Part shown: in pieces, positions 9,600 through 18,657 of the stretch
How positions within the stretch are numbered: the first letter of the stretch is position 1
How the letters are laid out: each line of letters opens with the position of its first letter
Source of the DNA: Alphaproteobacteria bacterium
Lineage (GTDB): Bacteria; Pseudomonadota; Alphaproteobacteria; Micavibrionales; Micavibrionaceae
Assembly (NCBI GenBank): GCA_020445145.1
Contig: JAGRHC010000018.1
Coordinates: forward strand, 56,691-120,690
Direction: 5' to 3'
Length of the DNA stretch: 64,000 bases
Made by a program: the position numbers and the translations under genes
The notes under the pieces: model-generated
Told to the model about the DNA's origin: nothing
The model's database searches: none
Seen by the model: only the letters and a program-made list of their open reading frames with translations

Positions 9600-9673
9600 A
9601 AAGTTGACGTAAACATAAAACTCAAGTACTATAACAAAAAATATATTTTCATACTAAGAGGATGGAGGGTGAA

Positions 9674-10558
9674 ATGGGTGGTTATGGGCCAGTCGATCAG
9701 TATATAGAACAGTTCTATAGGAGTAATCAGGGAAGATATTCAAGAGGCGACATCAGGGATGCTACTTTCCTTGCGGTGACGATGGGAGAATATGAGGACC
9801 TAAAAAGGGCGGATGATGCGTTTTGGAGAACGCACAAAAAAGACGATGAGCATAGACCTTTATCCCCCCTTGAACAGCGAGAGGCAGATGTAAAAGCGTC
9901 GGATGCCGAATATTTGGCAAAACACAGTGATAAAGATAGCTATTATATTTTGGAGCAAAAATTTGCACTGATGGCTAATGGTACAAATATGGAGAATGGT
10001 CGAGACTATGTAAGATATATGCCCGGTCTTGACGATTATGTCCCGCCTCTTCTAACAGAATATCCTCGGGGAAATGCGTTACATGATCATGGTATTATAG
10101 GAAACCACGGCCATGGCGCTCTTGATGAAGATGTAGACTACTCTATTGAAACGCTGGCGCTAAACTTGGGATGGACACCAGAGCAATACCTAGACGCTTT
10201 GCACATTGAGGTAAATGAAGAAGAAGACTCCCCGCTTTCCGATCGCCAGGCGTACATCGAAGGAATTAAGACAAAATTGGAGGAGTACTGGAATAACCCC
10301 TATTTGAGATCATCGGAGATGGACGATCGATTGCCACAAGACATGAGCGAACTGCTGACAAGTGAGCAAGTATGGCAAGAAGAGAGAGCCGCTGACAGGA
10401 TATCGCGAGATGTACCGAGCCCCTTGGCGGTGGCGCAATCAAGATTGGATAGCGTCAGACCAAATTTGGAGGGGGGGATTGTACCGAAACAATCAGCAGA
10501 ACTTGTTGGGGGGGGTGACCCAAACCAAAGCGTAGTAAAAGCCTTTAAACTGCAATAA
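9674..10558 (+). CDS. hypothetical protein with an internally repeated EY...LSPL module
   Basis: The family is not recognised. The start chosen is the second ATG, four bases after GGAGGG; the ATG at 9662 has no spacing for a ribosome-binding site. The 294-residue acidic protein has no signal peptide. It contains two copies of a module with the pattern [EQ]-Y-x-[DE]-L/A ... SPL-x-x-R: one around residues 34-65 (EYEDLKRADDAF, then RPLSPLEQR) and one around 165-195 (LGWTPEQYLDAL, then SPLSDR). The next gene carries a third copy, so the two are paralogues. Base composition is clearly more AT-rich than fliI. It separates fliI from fliJ, suggesting insertion. Confidence 0.7.
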   Translation: MGGYGPVDQYIEQFYRSNQGRYSRGDIRDATFLAVTMGEYEDLKRADDAFWRTHKKDDEHRPLSPLEQREADVKASDAEYLAKHSDKDSYYILEQKFALMANGTNMENGRDYVRYMPGLDDYVPPLLTEYPRGNALHDHGIIGNHGHGALDEDVDYSIETLALNLGWTPEQYLDALHIEVNEEEDSPLSDRQAYIEGIKTKLEEYWNNPYLRSSEMDDRLPQDMSELLTSEQVWQEERAADRISRDVPSPLAVAQSRLDSVRPNLEGGIVPKQSAELVGGGDPNQSVVKAFKLQ

Positions 10559-10574
10559 ATAAAAGAACAAGACA

Positions 10575-10610
10575 AAGACGGCGTAAGAGCTCATGGCCTC
10601 GCGCCGTCTT
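10575..10610 (+). terminator. hairpin behind the 294-aa gene, weak terminator
   Basis: AAGACGGCG at 10575-10583 pairs perfectly with CGCCGTCTT at 10602-10610, and an inner GAG/CTC pair extends the stem. There is no run of T after the stem, so it may be a Rho-assisted terminator or an mRNA-stabilising structure. Confidence 0.45.
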
Positions 10611-10709
10611 CTATAGTGGTGCCACCCGGCAGGCAGTTTCGGGTTGTCGCATGTATCTCTACAACGCCGCCTTTCTATAAAGCAGACTGAAATATTGCTC
10701 AAAAGAAAC

Positions 10710-10722
10710 AGGTTATTAACCT
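10710..10722. promoter_or_regulatory. 13-base palindrome upstream of the 156-aa gene, possible operator
   Basis: AGGTTA-T-TAACCT is a perfect inverted repeat, 57 bases upstream of the next ATG in a 220-base gap without genes. It contains a TTAAC half-site, so either a dedicated repressor or CtrA could bind. Nothing else in the gap looks coding. Confidence 0.3.
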
Positions 10723-10778
10723 ATTTGAAGTACAATGAAAAACACATAAATTGATCCAGGTGAAGGGGAAAATAACCC

Positions 10779-11249
10779 ATGGAAAAAAATTGGGAAAATG
10801 TAGCGGTTCCTGTGGACGTATATAACAATATTGTCGAAAAGATGCGTAATCTGCAAACGCCAGAATCCATCGTCGCCCATATCCAATCAGAGATGCCCGG
10901 CACTTTGAAAGGAGAAATAGAGCATGCAAGCGAACTGGGCTGCTCTGTACAAGAATATCGAGAGCTTATGCAAGCCGATATAGCGTTTCAGATAGCGCAC
11001 ATAGATGCTCTGCGGCCGACAGAGCAATTATCCCCGCTACAGGAAAGAATGCAACAATGGCAAACCGAAGTTAATTCGCGCATTGCCAGAGGGGAGAGCC
11101 GGGAAGATATCAATTTAAGCAAAGCAAGAGATTGTTTTTTGGCCACAGCGCTAAGACAGTATCAGGAAACGCACGCCCAGCCTGCGCAGGCGCTATCGAG
11201 GACTGGGACAGAAATGTCTTATGCCCCAAAAACATATGCGCCGGGCTGA
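10779..11249 (+). CDS. hypothetical protein, paralogue of the 294-aa neighbour
   Basis: The 156-residue protein is of unknown function, predicted mostly helical, without a signal peptide. ATG follows GAAGGGGAAAATAACCC. Residues about 50-90 (LGCSVQEYRELMQADIAF, H, then QLSPLQER) match the modules of the upstream 294-residue protein, with shared positions EY, L, AD, AF, H and LSPL. The tail ends SYAPKTYAPG, resembling the A/G-P-G tails of other orphan proteins in this window. Like its neighbour it is AT-rich and lies between fliI and fliJ. A tandem duplication followed by divergence is the simplest explanation. Confidence 0.68.
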   Translation: MEKNWENVAVPVDVYNNIVEKMRNLQTPESIVAHIQSEMPGTLKGEIEHASELGCSVQEYRELMQADIAFQIAHIDALRPTEQLSPLQERMQQWQTEVNSRIARGESREDINLSKARDCFLATALRQYQETHAQPAQALSRTGTEMSYAPKTYAPG

Positions 11250-11260
11250 AAAAGCATGAT

Positions 11261-11285
11261 GCGGACCGCCGCGCCGCGTTTTTTT
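11261..11285 (+). terminator. GC stem followed by seven T
   Basis: GCGG at 11261-11264 pairs with CCGC at 11274-11277 (one extra wobble pair) and is followed by a run of seven T. It lies just behind the 156-residue gene and 38 bases before fliJ, so fliJ probably has its own promoter. Confidence 0.5.
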
Positions 11286-11322
11286 GGGCATTGATACGGG
11301 ATAAATCATATATAATCCCATT

Positions 11323-11751
11323 ATGGCCGACCTTAACCCACTGATCCGTGTTCGCAAACATGCCATCGAGCAGAAACAGAAGTTTCTGGCAGAGCTGTTC
11401 CGTCAGGCAGACGAACTTGCAAATGGAAAAGAATCTCTGCTAACGCAGATGGCCGATGAAAAGAGACGGGCTTTCGATATGGGCCCGGAAATGCTGGCAT
11501 TTTTCGGCCACTACGCCGAAGCAGTTAAAACCCGCGTTGATGAAATCGATGAATCTCTCGCAAGACTTGAAATCCGCATCGAAGCCGCACAAGACGATAT
11601 CCGCGAGGCTTACGCAGACCTCAAACAAATCGAAATCATTCAAGAGCGCCGGGACGAAGAAGCCGCAGACCTCATCCTGAAAAAAGAAAACGATATGCTG
11701 GACGAAATCGGAATTGACGGCTTCCGCCGCCGCGCGGAAGAAGACGAATAA
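11323..11751 (+). CDS. fliJ: flagellar export protein FliJ
   Basis: FliJ is the small antiparallel coiled-coil stalk of the FliI ATPase and an escort for export chaperones. The 142-residue product is almost entirely charged heptad repeats, with the family pattern at the start (LIRVRKHAIEQKQKFLAEL) and the end (ADLKQIEIIQERRDEEA). No other domain is present. FliJ sequences diverge quickly, so identification rests on size, coiled coil and being the next flagellar gene after fliI. The stop adjoins the stop of the convergent FliK-like gene. Confidence 0.8.
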   Translation: MADLNPLIRVRKHAIEQKQKFLAELFRQADELANGKESLLTQMADEKRRAFDMGPEMLAFFGHYAEAVKTRVDEIDESLARLEIRIEAAQDDIREAYADLKQIEIIQERRDEEAADLILKKENDMLDEIGIDGFRRRAEEDE

Positions 11752-13584
11752 TCACGCCGAAGCGCCAAAAGTCTCCATATGTGGCTGGATCGTCACCCAT
11801 GATCCGGCTTTATCCTGAAAACCAAGCTCCCCGGTAATACCGACATCTTCAACCGCGCTCTTGTAAAGGCCGCGCATCTCGCCCTGCATGGCCTTGCTAA
11901 AGGTTTGCTCTGTCCGCAAAATCAGGTCAAGACGAGCCGCGCCCGGCTGATATAGCGCATCAATCTGCGCCGGCCCGATCCGGCTCAAAGATAAATTCAG
12001 GATAAATCTTGTGTTGCCGCCTTTGGGGCGATCTTTGTCCGTCCCCCCGCGCTCATCTTCCCGGCGGTAATAAAGCGCCATCTTGTGAATCTCGTTCTGC
12101 CACGCGAGAGGCAGCGCCATCGCCCGCCATTCCCGCCCGGCATGCGCATCAATAAACCGCCCTAGCGCAGAAAATTCCTGCGACAGGCGCGAAAGCAGGG
12201 AAAACTTTTGATCCCCGCGCCGCAGCGCATCCAGCGCCTTTTCCCCCATCCACCCTTGCAAATCCCCGGCCCGCACAGCCGACAGAAAAAAGAGCGCTGC
12301 CGGGCCAAACTGCGCCGGGTTGGAGGGCGAAGGAACAATATTCCCCATAATCTGCACAGCTCCCGTCGGCGCCGCCTGAACCAGAGCCTGTTGCACCTCT
12401 TCAAGCAGCGGCCATGTCCCCGGCGTCGTAAAATAAAGGGGCAGGGGCATCGCAAGCGGCGCGGGCGCAGAAGCCTGCGGGGGCGCAATCGGCGCAGACA
12501 AATCCTGAACAGAACGAAGCGAGAGCGTTGTCCCGACCGCAATCTCAAGGCCCGGCCTTTCAAGAACAAAATTCTGCCCGGCCCGGCTTTCCGGGGTCAA
12601 AATCGTCAAAACCGGAAAATGCCGCTCCGGCGTAAACCCGCGAACCTCTGCACGAATGGAATCGTCAGCCCGCCCCTCTAAAATTTTGTTTTCCGGAGCA
12701 GGGGGCTGAGGCGTTTCTGGTGCAGGAAGAGAGGCCGGCAAGCTCATCCCCTCAAGGCGAACCTGTAAAGGCTTAAATTGAAAACTGAGAGCCTTATCAT
12801 CCTGCGAAGACAAAATAAGGCTGCCATGCCTGATCTCTGACCCGATCTCTGGCCCGATCTCAGGTAAGTGAAGCAATGTGGACTGTTGCAAAACCGAATG
12901 TAAAAGAGACGATTTTTCAGCATCTTGAGAAACAGGCAAAGCAGGCACTGTTAAAAAAGCATTATCCCCGGCCGTCAGGGAAGGGGGCGGTAAACCGATC
13001 TCTGAAGCCTGTATAAGAATGTTATTTTTTACAGTTTCAAGAATATCTTGCGAAATAAAATTAAGATTTTGAATGAAGCTTTGTGCAGGCAAATTCTCAA
13101 CCAAAGTCTCAAAATAGGGCCGAACCGCGCGCGCCGCATCCTGAGGGGCAAGCGGCTTGAGCGTAAAGGTTTGCCCGGTCTCCAAAGGCAAAGAAGGCAA
13201 AGGGATATCCACATGCTGCACAGGCTCCACAGAAACATTGACCTGCTCCACCGGGGCAGGGCGCAAAGTAGCCTGTACGGGAGGATTTCCCGGAGGGATA
13301 CGGATTTCGACAGAATCCCCTTTCTGAAAAGTCTGCACCCGCGGATCGACCTGAACCTCAATATCGCCGCGATCTGTCGAAACACGAACGCGTCCCTCTT
13401 TGTCAGCATGCGTGACCTCACCGCGAACACGTTCCTGCTGGCGAACCTCCCGCAGGTTTTCGGGCAGGCGAACAATCTGAACGCGGTCCTTAGGACCATC
13501 AGAACGCCCGGAAGAACGCCCGGAAGAACGCTGGGTCTCAGGCAAAGAAGGAGAAGGAAATCGCGGAGCACCTGTTTCTGTCAT
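11752..13584 (-). CDS. large Pro-rich protein with a FliK-like C-terminal domain
   Basis: The 610-residue protein starts with a basic segment and a small beta-rich region (about 38-95; VRGEVTHADKEGRVRV, VEIRIPPGNPP). A long Pro/Ala/Gln-rich middle follows, then a folded C-terminal third. The end (FILNLSLSRIGPAQIDALY, LDLILRTEQ, then GITGELGFQ) resembles the Flg_hook domain of FliK, in which an LxLxxLGPxxV motif precedes a beta strand and helix. It is the last gene after flhF-flhG. A canonical fliK exists at 34.9 kb, so this is a second FliK-like gene; its role in length control is not established. Start is ATG at 13584. Confidence 0.6.
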   Translation of the reverse strand: MTETGAPRFPSPSLPETQRSSGRSSGRSDGPKDRVQIVRLPENLREVRQQERVRGEVTHADKEGRVRVSTDRGDIEVQVDPRVQTFQKGDSVEIRIPPGNPPVQATLRPAPVEQVNVSVEPVQHVDIPLPSLPLETGQTFTLKPLAPQDAARAVRPYFETLVENLPAQSFIQNLNFISQDILETVKNNILIQASEIGLPPPSLTAGDNAFLTVPALPVSQDAEKSSLLHSVLQQSTLLHLPEIGPEIGSEIRHGSLILSSQDDKALSFQFKPLQVRLEGMSLPASLPAPETPQPPAPENKILEGRADDSIRAEVRGFTPERHFPVLTILTPESRAGQNFVLERPGLEIAVGTTLSLRSVQDLSAPIAPPQASAPAPLAMPLPLYFTTPGTWPLLEEVQQALVQAAPTGAVQIMGNIVPSPSNPAQFGPAALFFLSAVRAGDLQGWMGEKALDALRRGDQKFSLLSRLSQEFSALGRFIDAHAGREWRAMALPLAWQNEIHKMALYYRREDERGGTDKDRPKGGNTRFILNLSLSRIGPAQIDALYQPGAARLDLILRTEQTFSKAMQGEMRGLYKSAVEDVGITGELGFQDKAGSWVTIQPHMETFGASA

Positions 13585-13629
13585 AAGCAAACTCTAGCGC
13601 AGAAACAAAATCAGAGCCATATACTTTCG

Positions 13630-14463
13630 TCAGGCCTGCGCCGCTTTCCGGCGCGAACTTTGGATCGTATCCCAGATACGAAGCGCGATTTTCTGGACAT
13701 CACCAGCCGCTTCCGCATGCGGAGAACGGATCAGGATCGGCGTCTGGCTGCGAATCGTATCCTTGACCTTCGGGTCCTGACGGACAAGACCAGCCATGGG
13801 TGGTGATAAACGCAGGAAATTCTCGCAAGCCTTCAACAGCGTTTTATAGGTTTTCTCGCCTTCACTCAAAGAAGAAGCCATATTCACCACGATATTAATG
13901 TCACTGGACATCCCGGCGGCGTTCCCAAGCTTGATAAACGCATACGCATCCGTCAAAGCCGTCGGCTCATCCGTCGTAATCAAAAGCGTACTGCTCGCTG
14001 TCGCCGAAAACATGCGAACCGTCCGGTCCACACCGGCACCCAGATCGCAAATCACAACATCATAACTCTGCGCCAGATCGACAAGCTGGTCCCGGAGCAG
14101 GGCAAGGCGCTGGCTAGGCAGCGCTGAAAGAGAAGCTTGCCCGGAGCGCCCGGCGATAATGTCGAAACCGCCATCCTCATACTCCTGAACAACCTTATCC
14201 ATACCAAGCCGCCCGCGAATCACATCATTAAGATCACGCTTCGGCATCAACCCGAGCTGCACGTCAACATTCGCAAGACCAAGATCGCCGTCAAACAACA
14301 GGACCTTCTTGCCCATCTTGGATAGCGCATGAGAAAGCGTAATCGAGAACCAGGTTTTCCCAACGCCACCCTTACCACTGGCAACAGCAATAATATTCGG
14401 CCCGCGCTTGAATTGCGGCGGCGCTGAAAGAGGTTTTGTTGCTTCGATGGTCTTCTCGTTCAT
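13630..14463 (-). CDS. flhG: MinD-like ATPase FlhG (FleN), flagellar number regulator
   Basis: FlhG is a ParA/MinD-family ATPase that limits flagellar number and works against FlhF. The 277-residue protein has the deviant Walker A ASGKGGVGKT near residue 30, LLFDGDLGLANVDVQLG (the switch I region specific to FlhG-type proteins), CDLGAG in place of DxPAG, and TTDEPTALTDAY. Its ATG overlaps the flhF stop (ATGA), so the two are coupled. FlhF/FlhG pairs usually mean a polar flagellum with controlled number. Confidence 0.93.
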   Translation of the reverse strand: MNEKTIEATKPLSAPPQFKRGPNIIAVASGKGGVGKTWFSITLSHALSKMGKKVLLFDGDLGLANVDVQLGLMPKRDLNDVIRGRLGMDKVVQEYEDGGFDIIAGRSGQASLSALPSQRLALLRDQLVDLAQSYDVVICDLGAGVDRTVRMFSATASSTLLITTDEPTALTDAYAFIKLGNAAGMSSDINIVVNMASSLSEGEKTYKTLLKACENFLRLSPPMAGLVRQDPKVKDTIRSQTPILIRSPHAEAAGDVQKIALRIWDTIQSSRRKAAQA

Positions 14464-15524
14464 TGTGTCGTTCCCGTTTTCTTATGTCCTGTCGCCCCGC
14501 CAGAGCCGCCTTGCCGCGTCCCCTGCAACCCCGCAACGGTCCGCTCTCTGTAAGCCCCCGGCATCAAAAGCCGTGAGAGTGTCTTTGGCGTTACAGGCGA
14601 AAGCCCTTCGGCCACCTTCGGCGTATTACTGTAGTCCGAAAAACTCAAGCCCCCGTGATGCGATGCCGAGAGAATCCCGCCAAGACGCCGCGCAATATCA
14701 ATCCGCGTCGGAAGAAGCTCCATCGCCCCGATCGTCGCAAAAATCCGCGCCATCTCACCCGACTCATCCGCATCCGTACCCGCAGGCAAAACAAGGATAG
14801 GCCGCACAGGAATAGCCCCGATCATACGCGCGAGCTGCCGGACTTCCTCCGCGCTAAACGGATTAAGGCCGGGGGTGTCGATCAAAATCTGGTCCATTGC
14901 CGCTAGATCCTGCACGGCCAGATAAAGCTCTTTCGCATTCCCCACAGTCCGTAAATTAATATTCAGCAGATTCGTGAAAGCTTGCAACTGTTCAATACCA
15001 CCCGCCCGGATCGTATCAGCAGAAATAACGCCGACTTTAAGCCCGTTCATAGCCCCGCGCGCGGCCATCTTCGCCACAGCCAGCGTCTTCCCGGCGCCCG
15101 GCGGCCCGATCATCATCAATGCCTTCTTGCTCGCCGCAATAGGAAGAGGGCGATAAGCAAACATCTGCTCCAGCGCCGCCACCAGCGCAACACCGGGATC
15201 GTCAAACCCCATCACCGTCGCGCAGGAAATAATGTAATCCATCACATCCTCCGGCACCCCGTGCCGAAGCAAAACATCGGTCAGCTCCTCTGCCACCGCA
15301 TCACTCTCTTCCTCGGAATCATATTGCAGCCAGTCATGCGCCGCTGCAGCGCTGTCGTCACCGCCCAGCTCAAACACAGGCTCAACCGCGGCCGTTACAC
15401 GAACGCCGCCGCCGGCGCCACGCTCTTCTCCCGTGGCCACGATAATCGCGTCCTCGCCAAGGGCATCTCGAACCATTTGCATCGCCTCTGTCATGGTTTT
15501 GGCATAGAAAGTTTTAAGCCGCAT
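14460..15524 (-). CDS. flhF: SRP-type GTPase FlhF, flagellar placement
   Basis: FlhF is a signal-recognition-particle GTPase that recruits early flagellar parts to the cell pole. The 354-residue protein begins MRLKTFYAKTMTEAMQMVRDALGEDAIIV, the typical B-domain start. It then has GPPGAGKT (G1), DTIRAGGIEQL (the SRP insertion/G2 region) and DTPGLNP (G3). Length is somewhat shorter than gammaproteobacterial FlhF because the B domain is small. It lies directly before flhG. The flhA gene, normally adjacent, is 0.9 kb away beyond a protease gene on the other strand. Confidence 0.94.
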   Translation of the reverse strand: MRLKTFYAKTMTEAMQMVRDALGEDAIIVATGEERGAGGGVRVTAAVEPVFELGGDDSAAAAHDWLQYDSEEESDAVAEELTDVLLRHGVPEDVMDYIISCATVMGFDDPGVALVAALEQMFAYRPLPIAASKKALMMIGPPGAGKTLAVAKMAARGAMNGLKVGVISADTIRAGGIEQLQAFTNLLNINLRTVGNAKELYLAVQDLAAMDQILIDTPGLNPFSAEEVRQLARMIGAIPVRPILVLPAGTDADESGEMARIFATIGAMELLPTRIDIARRLGGILSASHHGGLSFSDYSNTPKVAEGLSPVTPKTLSRLLMPGAYRERTVAGLQGTRQGGSGGATGHKKTGTTQ

Positions 15525-15651
15525 AGGAAGTGTCGTACCCGAATCACTGAATTTTAGTATAAAACGTCCAGAGTCTCTATACTAGAGCATAAACCGAAAA
15601 AATGTCACGGGATTTAGGAAAATTCATTTTATTTTACACATCACAATCACT

Positions 15652-15662
15652 TTATGACATAA
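15652..15662. promoter_or_regulatory. short inverted repeat upstream of the protease gene
   Basis: TTATG-A-CATAA is a perfect 11-base inverted repeat about 100 bases before the protease ATG, in a 235-base region without genes between flhF and the protease. It could be an operator; no further evidence is visible. Confidence 0.25.
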
Positions 15663-15730
15663 TGCCATAATAAGAAAAACAAGGTGTGATACCGTGGGTG
15701 AGCAAACAACTTAAAAAACAAACCACCTGA

Positions 15731-15751
15731 CCGACTTTTTAAAGGAGTCGG
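15731..15751 (+). promoter_or_regulatory. leader hairpin holding a Shine-Dalgarno sequence
   Basis: CCGACT (15731-15736) pairs with AGTCGG (15746-15751). The loop holds most of the sequence AAAGGAG, whose last bases enter the stem. A second weak site, AAAGGAA, directly precedes the ATG at 15760. The arrangement could modulate translation of the protease; this is inference. Confidence 0.3.
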
Positions 15752-15759
15752 GAAAGGAA

Positions 15760-16455
15760 ATGGCCTACCGGAATCCCGAAGAGCCCTTGCGAGGAATGCA
15801 TAAGGTTTTTTATGCGGAATTGGTGCGCCCGGGAAAGGACATCTCCAAGCCACAGGATTTTCCAAGAGATACTCAAGCCCTTCTGGAAGAGATATCGGAT
15901 GGAGGTCTAAGTGATGAAGAAAAAATTAGCCTGATCAATGCCCATGTAAATGACAAGGTTCATTACAAAGAACAAAACGATTATGATCCATCGCCATCAC
16001 AAACCGCCGCAGATACCTTGAAGATAGGGCAGGGCGATTGTGATGATGCATCTTATCCTAAAGCTGTTTTGTTAAAGCAGGCAGGTATAGACGAGAGTAG
16101 AATTTTTTTCCTCGCTGTAAATTCAAGATACGAATTCGAAGACAACAAAAGAACAGGAACATCACCACACACACTAACAATTGTCGAAAACAAAGGAGAG
16201 TTTCTGGTTCTCGATGGATTGACGGATGATGTAAGGCCTCTGGGAAAAGACCTTCAGACGGAAGGGGGAATCCATATACGAAACCAAGACGAACTGGGGC
16301 CGGGCCGTCAGGTTATTACCGATGTGATGGGAGTAGGAACCCTGAGCGGGGAATACTTCAAACCCAAAAACGACATCTATTCAGGGATTGAACCAAACGT
16401 AAATATCGCCCCAAGTACAGCGCCATCTTATAGCGCGCCAGGCCAGCGTCCCTAA
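15760..16455 (+). CDS. bacterial transglutaminase-like cysteine protease (BTLCP type)
   Basis: The 231-residue protein has the transglutaminase-like protease core: Cys94 in IGQGDCDDAS, His137 in SPHTLTIVE and Asp152 in FLVLDGLTD form the expected catalytic triad. The preceding INAHVNDKVHYKEQ segment is the helix usual before the cysteine. LapG and related periplasmic proteases share this fold, but here no signal peptide is visible. The C-terminal tail is Pro/Ser-rich and ends SYSAPGQRP. The gene is AT-richer than its neighbours, stands alone on the plus strand between flhF and flhA, and overlaps the flhA stop by four bases. Substrate is unknown. Confidence 0.75.
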   Translation: MAYRNPEEPLRGMHKVFYAELVRPGKDISKPQDFPRDTQALLEEISDGGLSDEEKISLINAHVNDKVHYKEQNDYDPSPSQTAADTLKIGQGDCDDASYPKAVLLKQAGIDESRIFFLAVNSRYEFEDNKRTGTSPHTLTIVENKGEFLVLDGLTDDVRPLGKDLQTEGGIHIRNQDELGPGRQVITDVMGVGTLSGEYFKPKNDIYSGIEPNVNIAPSTAPSYSAPGQRP

Positions 16456-18554
16456 ACCTGCCCCATCGTCCGGATCCGTGCTTTCGGATGAATTTCATTC
16501 TGGCTCATCACCACGGTTTGCGGGCGGAAACGCTCAATCACACTGCGCACATAAGGGCGGATCGGCGGAGATGTCAGGAGCACCGGCGCAAGCCCTTGCG
16601 CGGAAAGCTCGTCATATTTCTCACGGATCGCCGTAATAAACTCCTGCAGCTTGCTTGGCGGCATCGCGAGTTGCTGGTCCTCGCCGCCACCGACAAGAGA
16701 CTCCATAAACGACGCTTCCCACTCCGGCGAGAGAGTGACAAGAGGCACAACCCCGTTTGCGTCCGTGTTCGCATTGCAAATCTGACGGGAAAGGCGCGAG
16801 CGGACATGCTCGGTAATATGCGCCGCATTTTTGGTGTACGCCGTCGCCTCGGCAATCCCCTCAAGGATTGAAGGCAGGTCGCGGACTGAAATCCGCTCGG
16901 CGAGAAGATTTTGCAAAATCCGCTGCAAGCCCCCGACAGAGATTTGCGTCGGAATAACATCGCTGACCAGCTTCTGGTAATCCTTCGGCAGTTCGTTCAA
17001 AAGCTTCTGCGTCTCGGCATAGTTCAGAAGATCCGGCATGTTATCCTTGATCAGCTCGGTAATATGCGTGGTAATCACCGTCGAGGCATCCACCACCGTA
17101 TAGCCCTTGAAATGCGCCTCTTCACGGTACTGCTCGTTAATCCACATCGCAGGCAGGCCAAAGGTCGGCTCGATCGTACTCTCACCCGGAATGGAAATAG
17201 CCGCCCCGCTCGGGTCCATACACAAAAGCATATTGGGCCGCACGTCGCCTTGCCCGGCCTCGATCTCCTTGATCCGTACTACGTACGTATTGGCATGAAG
17301 TTGTAGATTGTCCTGAATGCGCACCGCCGGAAGCACATAGCCCATATCCTCCGCCAGTTGCCGCCGCAGCCCCTTGATCTGGTCCGTCAGCTTGTTCCCG
17401 CCTTCGCCCTGCACCAGCGGCAACAATCCATACCCAAGCTCGAGCCGGATCGTATCCATCGCCAGCGCCTTGGAAATCGGCTCCTCCGCAGGCGCAGCCT
17501 TGGCTTGAACCGCCGCTTCCTCCTGCACCGCCACTTCTTCTTGCGAAATCCGCCGAAACGCGTAATAAGCCATCGTCCCCGTAATCGCCGAAAGCGTCGC
17601 AAACGGTAAAAACGGAATAGCCGGCACTAGCCCGAGTGCCATCATAAGCCCGCTGCTCATCGCCAGCGCTCTGGGGTAGCGCGCAAACTGCACAAACAGC
17701 TCCTGCTCGGCAGACCCCTCAACCCCGGCCTTGGAGACAAGAAGACCGGCCGACACCGAAACAATCAACGCCGGGATCTGGCTCACAAGCCCGTCACCGA
17801 TTGTAAGGATCGTGTAATTCGAAGCCGCCTCAGCCAGAGACAACCCTTGCATCACCGTCCCGACCACAATCCCGCCGATAATATTGACAAACACAATCAA
17901 AAGCCCGGCGACCGCGTCTCCGCGCACGAACTTCGCCGCCCCGTCCATCGCCCCGAAAAATGTACTCTCGGACTCAAGCTTCTTACGCCGCGCCTTGGCT
18001 TCTGTTTCATCAATCAACCCCGCAGACAGATCCGCATCAATCGCCATCTGCTTGCCCGGCATCGCATCAAGGGTAAACCTTGCCGCCACTTCGGCAATAC
18101 GCCCCGAACCCTTGGTAATAACCACAAAGTTCACAATAACCAGAATCGAGAAGACAATCGCCCCGATCACGTAATTCCCGCCGATCACAAACGTCCCGAA
18201 GGCTTCAATAATCTGCCCCGCCGCCGAATGCCCGTTATGCCCGTTCTCCAAAATCAGGCGCGTCGAGGCAATATTCAAACCCAATCGCAAGGACGTTGAA
18301 ACCAGCAACACGGTCGGAAACGTCGAAAACTCCAGCGGCGCCTGAATAAACAAAACCGTCATCAGGATCAAAACCGAAAACGTAATCGAAATCGAGAGCC
18401 CCGCATCCAGCATCATCGTCGGCATCGGGATCAACATAAACAGGATGATCGTCACAATCCCGAGCGCAAACAGAACATCTGTACGCATCAAGGACCCCAC
18501 CGAAAAACTCGGCGAGCCAGCAGCAGTCACATTTGAAACAGGGCTATCAGCCAT
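16452..18554 (-). CDS. flhA: flagellar type III export gate protein FlhA
   Basis: FlhA forms the nonameric ring of the export gate that converts proton-motive force into protein export and docks chaperone-substrate complexes. The 700-residue protein has about eight membrane helices in residues 25-330, with the FHIPEP signature GSGRIAEVAARFTLDAMPGKQ near residue 150, and a cytoplasmic domain from about 350 including the linker. Length is normal for the family. The minus-strand start has about 100 bases before it without a recognised promoter. Confidence 0.97.
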   Translation of the reverse strand: MADSPVSNVTAAGSPSFSVGSLMRTDVLFALGIVTIILFMLIPMPTMMLDAGLSISITFSVLILMTVLFIQAPLEFSTFPTVLLVSTSLRLGLNIASTRLILENGHNGHSAAGQIIEAFGTFVIGGNYVIGAIVFSILVIVNFVVITKGSGRIAEVAARFTLDAMPGKQMAIDADLSAGLIDETEAKARRKKLESESTFFGAMDGAAKFVRGDAVAGLLIVFVNIIGGIVVGTVMQGLSLAEAASNYTILTIGDGLVSQIPALIVSVSAGLLVSKAGVEGSAEQELFVQFARYPRALAMSSGLMMALGLVPAIPFLPFATLSAITGTMAYYAFRRISQEEVAVQEEAAVQAKAAPAEEPISKALAMDTIRLELGYGLLPLVQGEGGNKLTDQIKGLRRQLAEDMGYVLPAVRIQDNLQLHANTYVVRIKEIEAGQGDVRPNMLLCMDPSGAAISIPGESTIEPTFGLPAMWINEQYREEAHFKGYTVVDASTVITTHITELIKDNMPDLLNYAETQKLLNELPKDYQKLVSDVIPTQISVGGLQRILQNLLAERISVRDLPSILEGIAEATAYTKNAAHITEHVRSRLSRQICNANTDANGVVPLVTLSPEWEASFMESLVGGGEDQQLAMPPSKLQEFITAIREKYDELSAQGLAPVLLTSPPIRPYVRSVIERFRPQTVVMSQNEIHPKARIRTMGQV

Positions 18555-18657
18555 AGAAACAGGAAAACCTGTAAAAGAGTAAAAGGGAACACCTGAAACG
18601 GCGCAACTCCGCCTATTCTAGCCTTACCGCACACAACTTGCAAACGACTAAATAACC

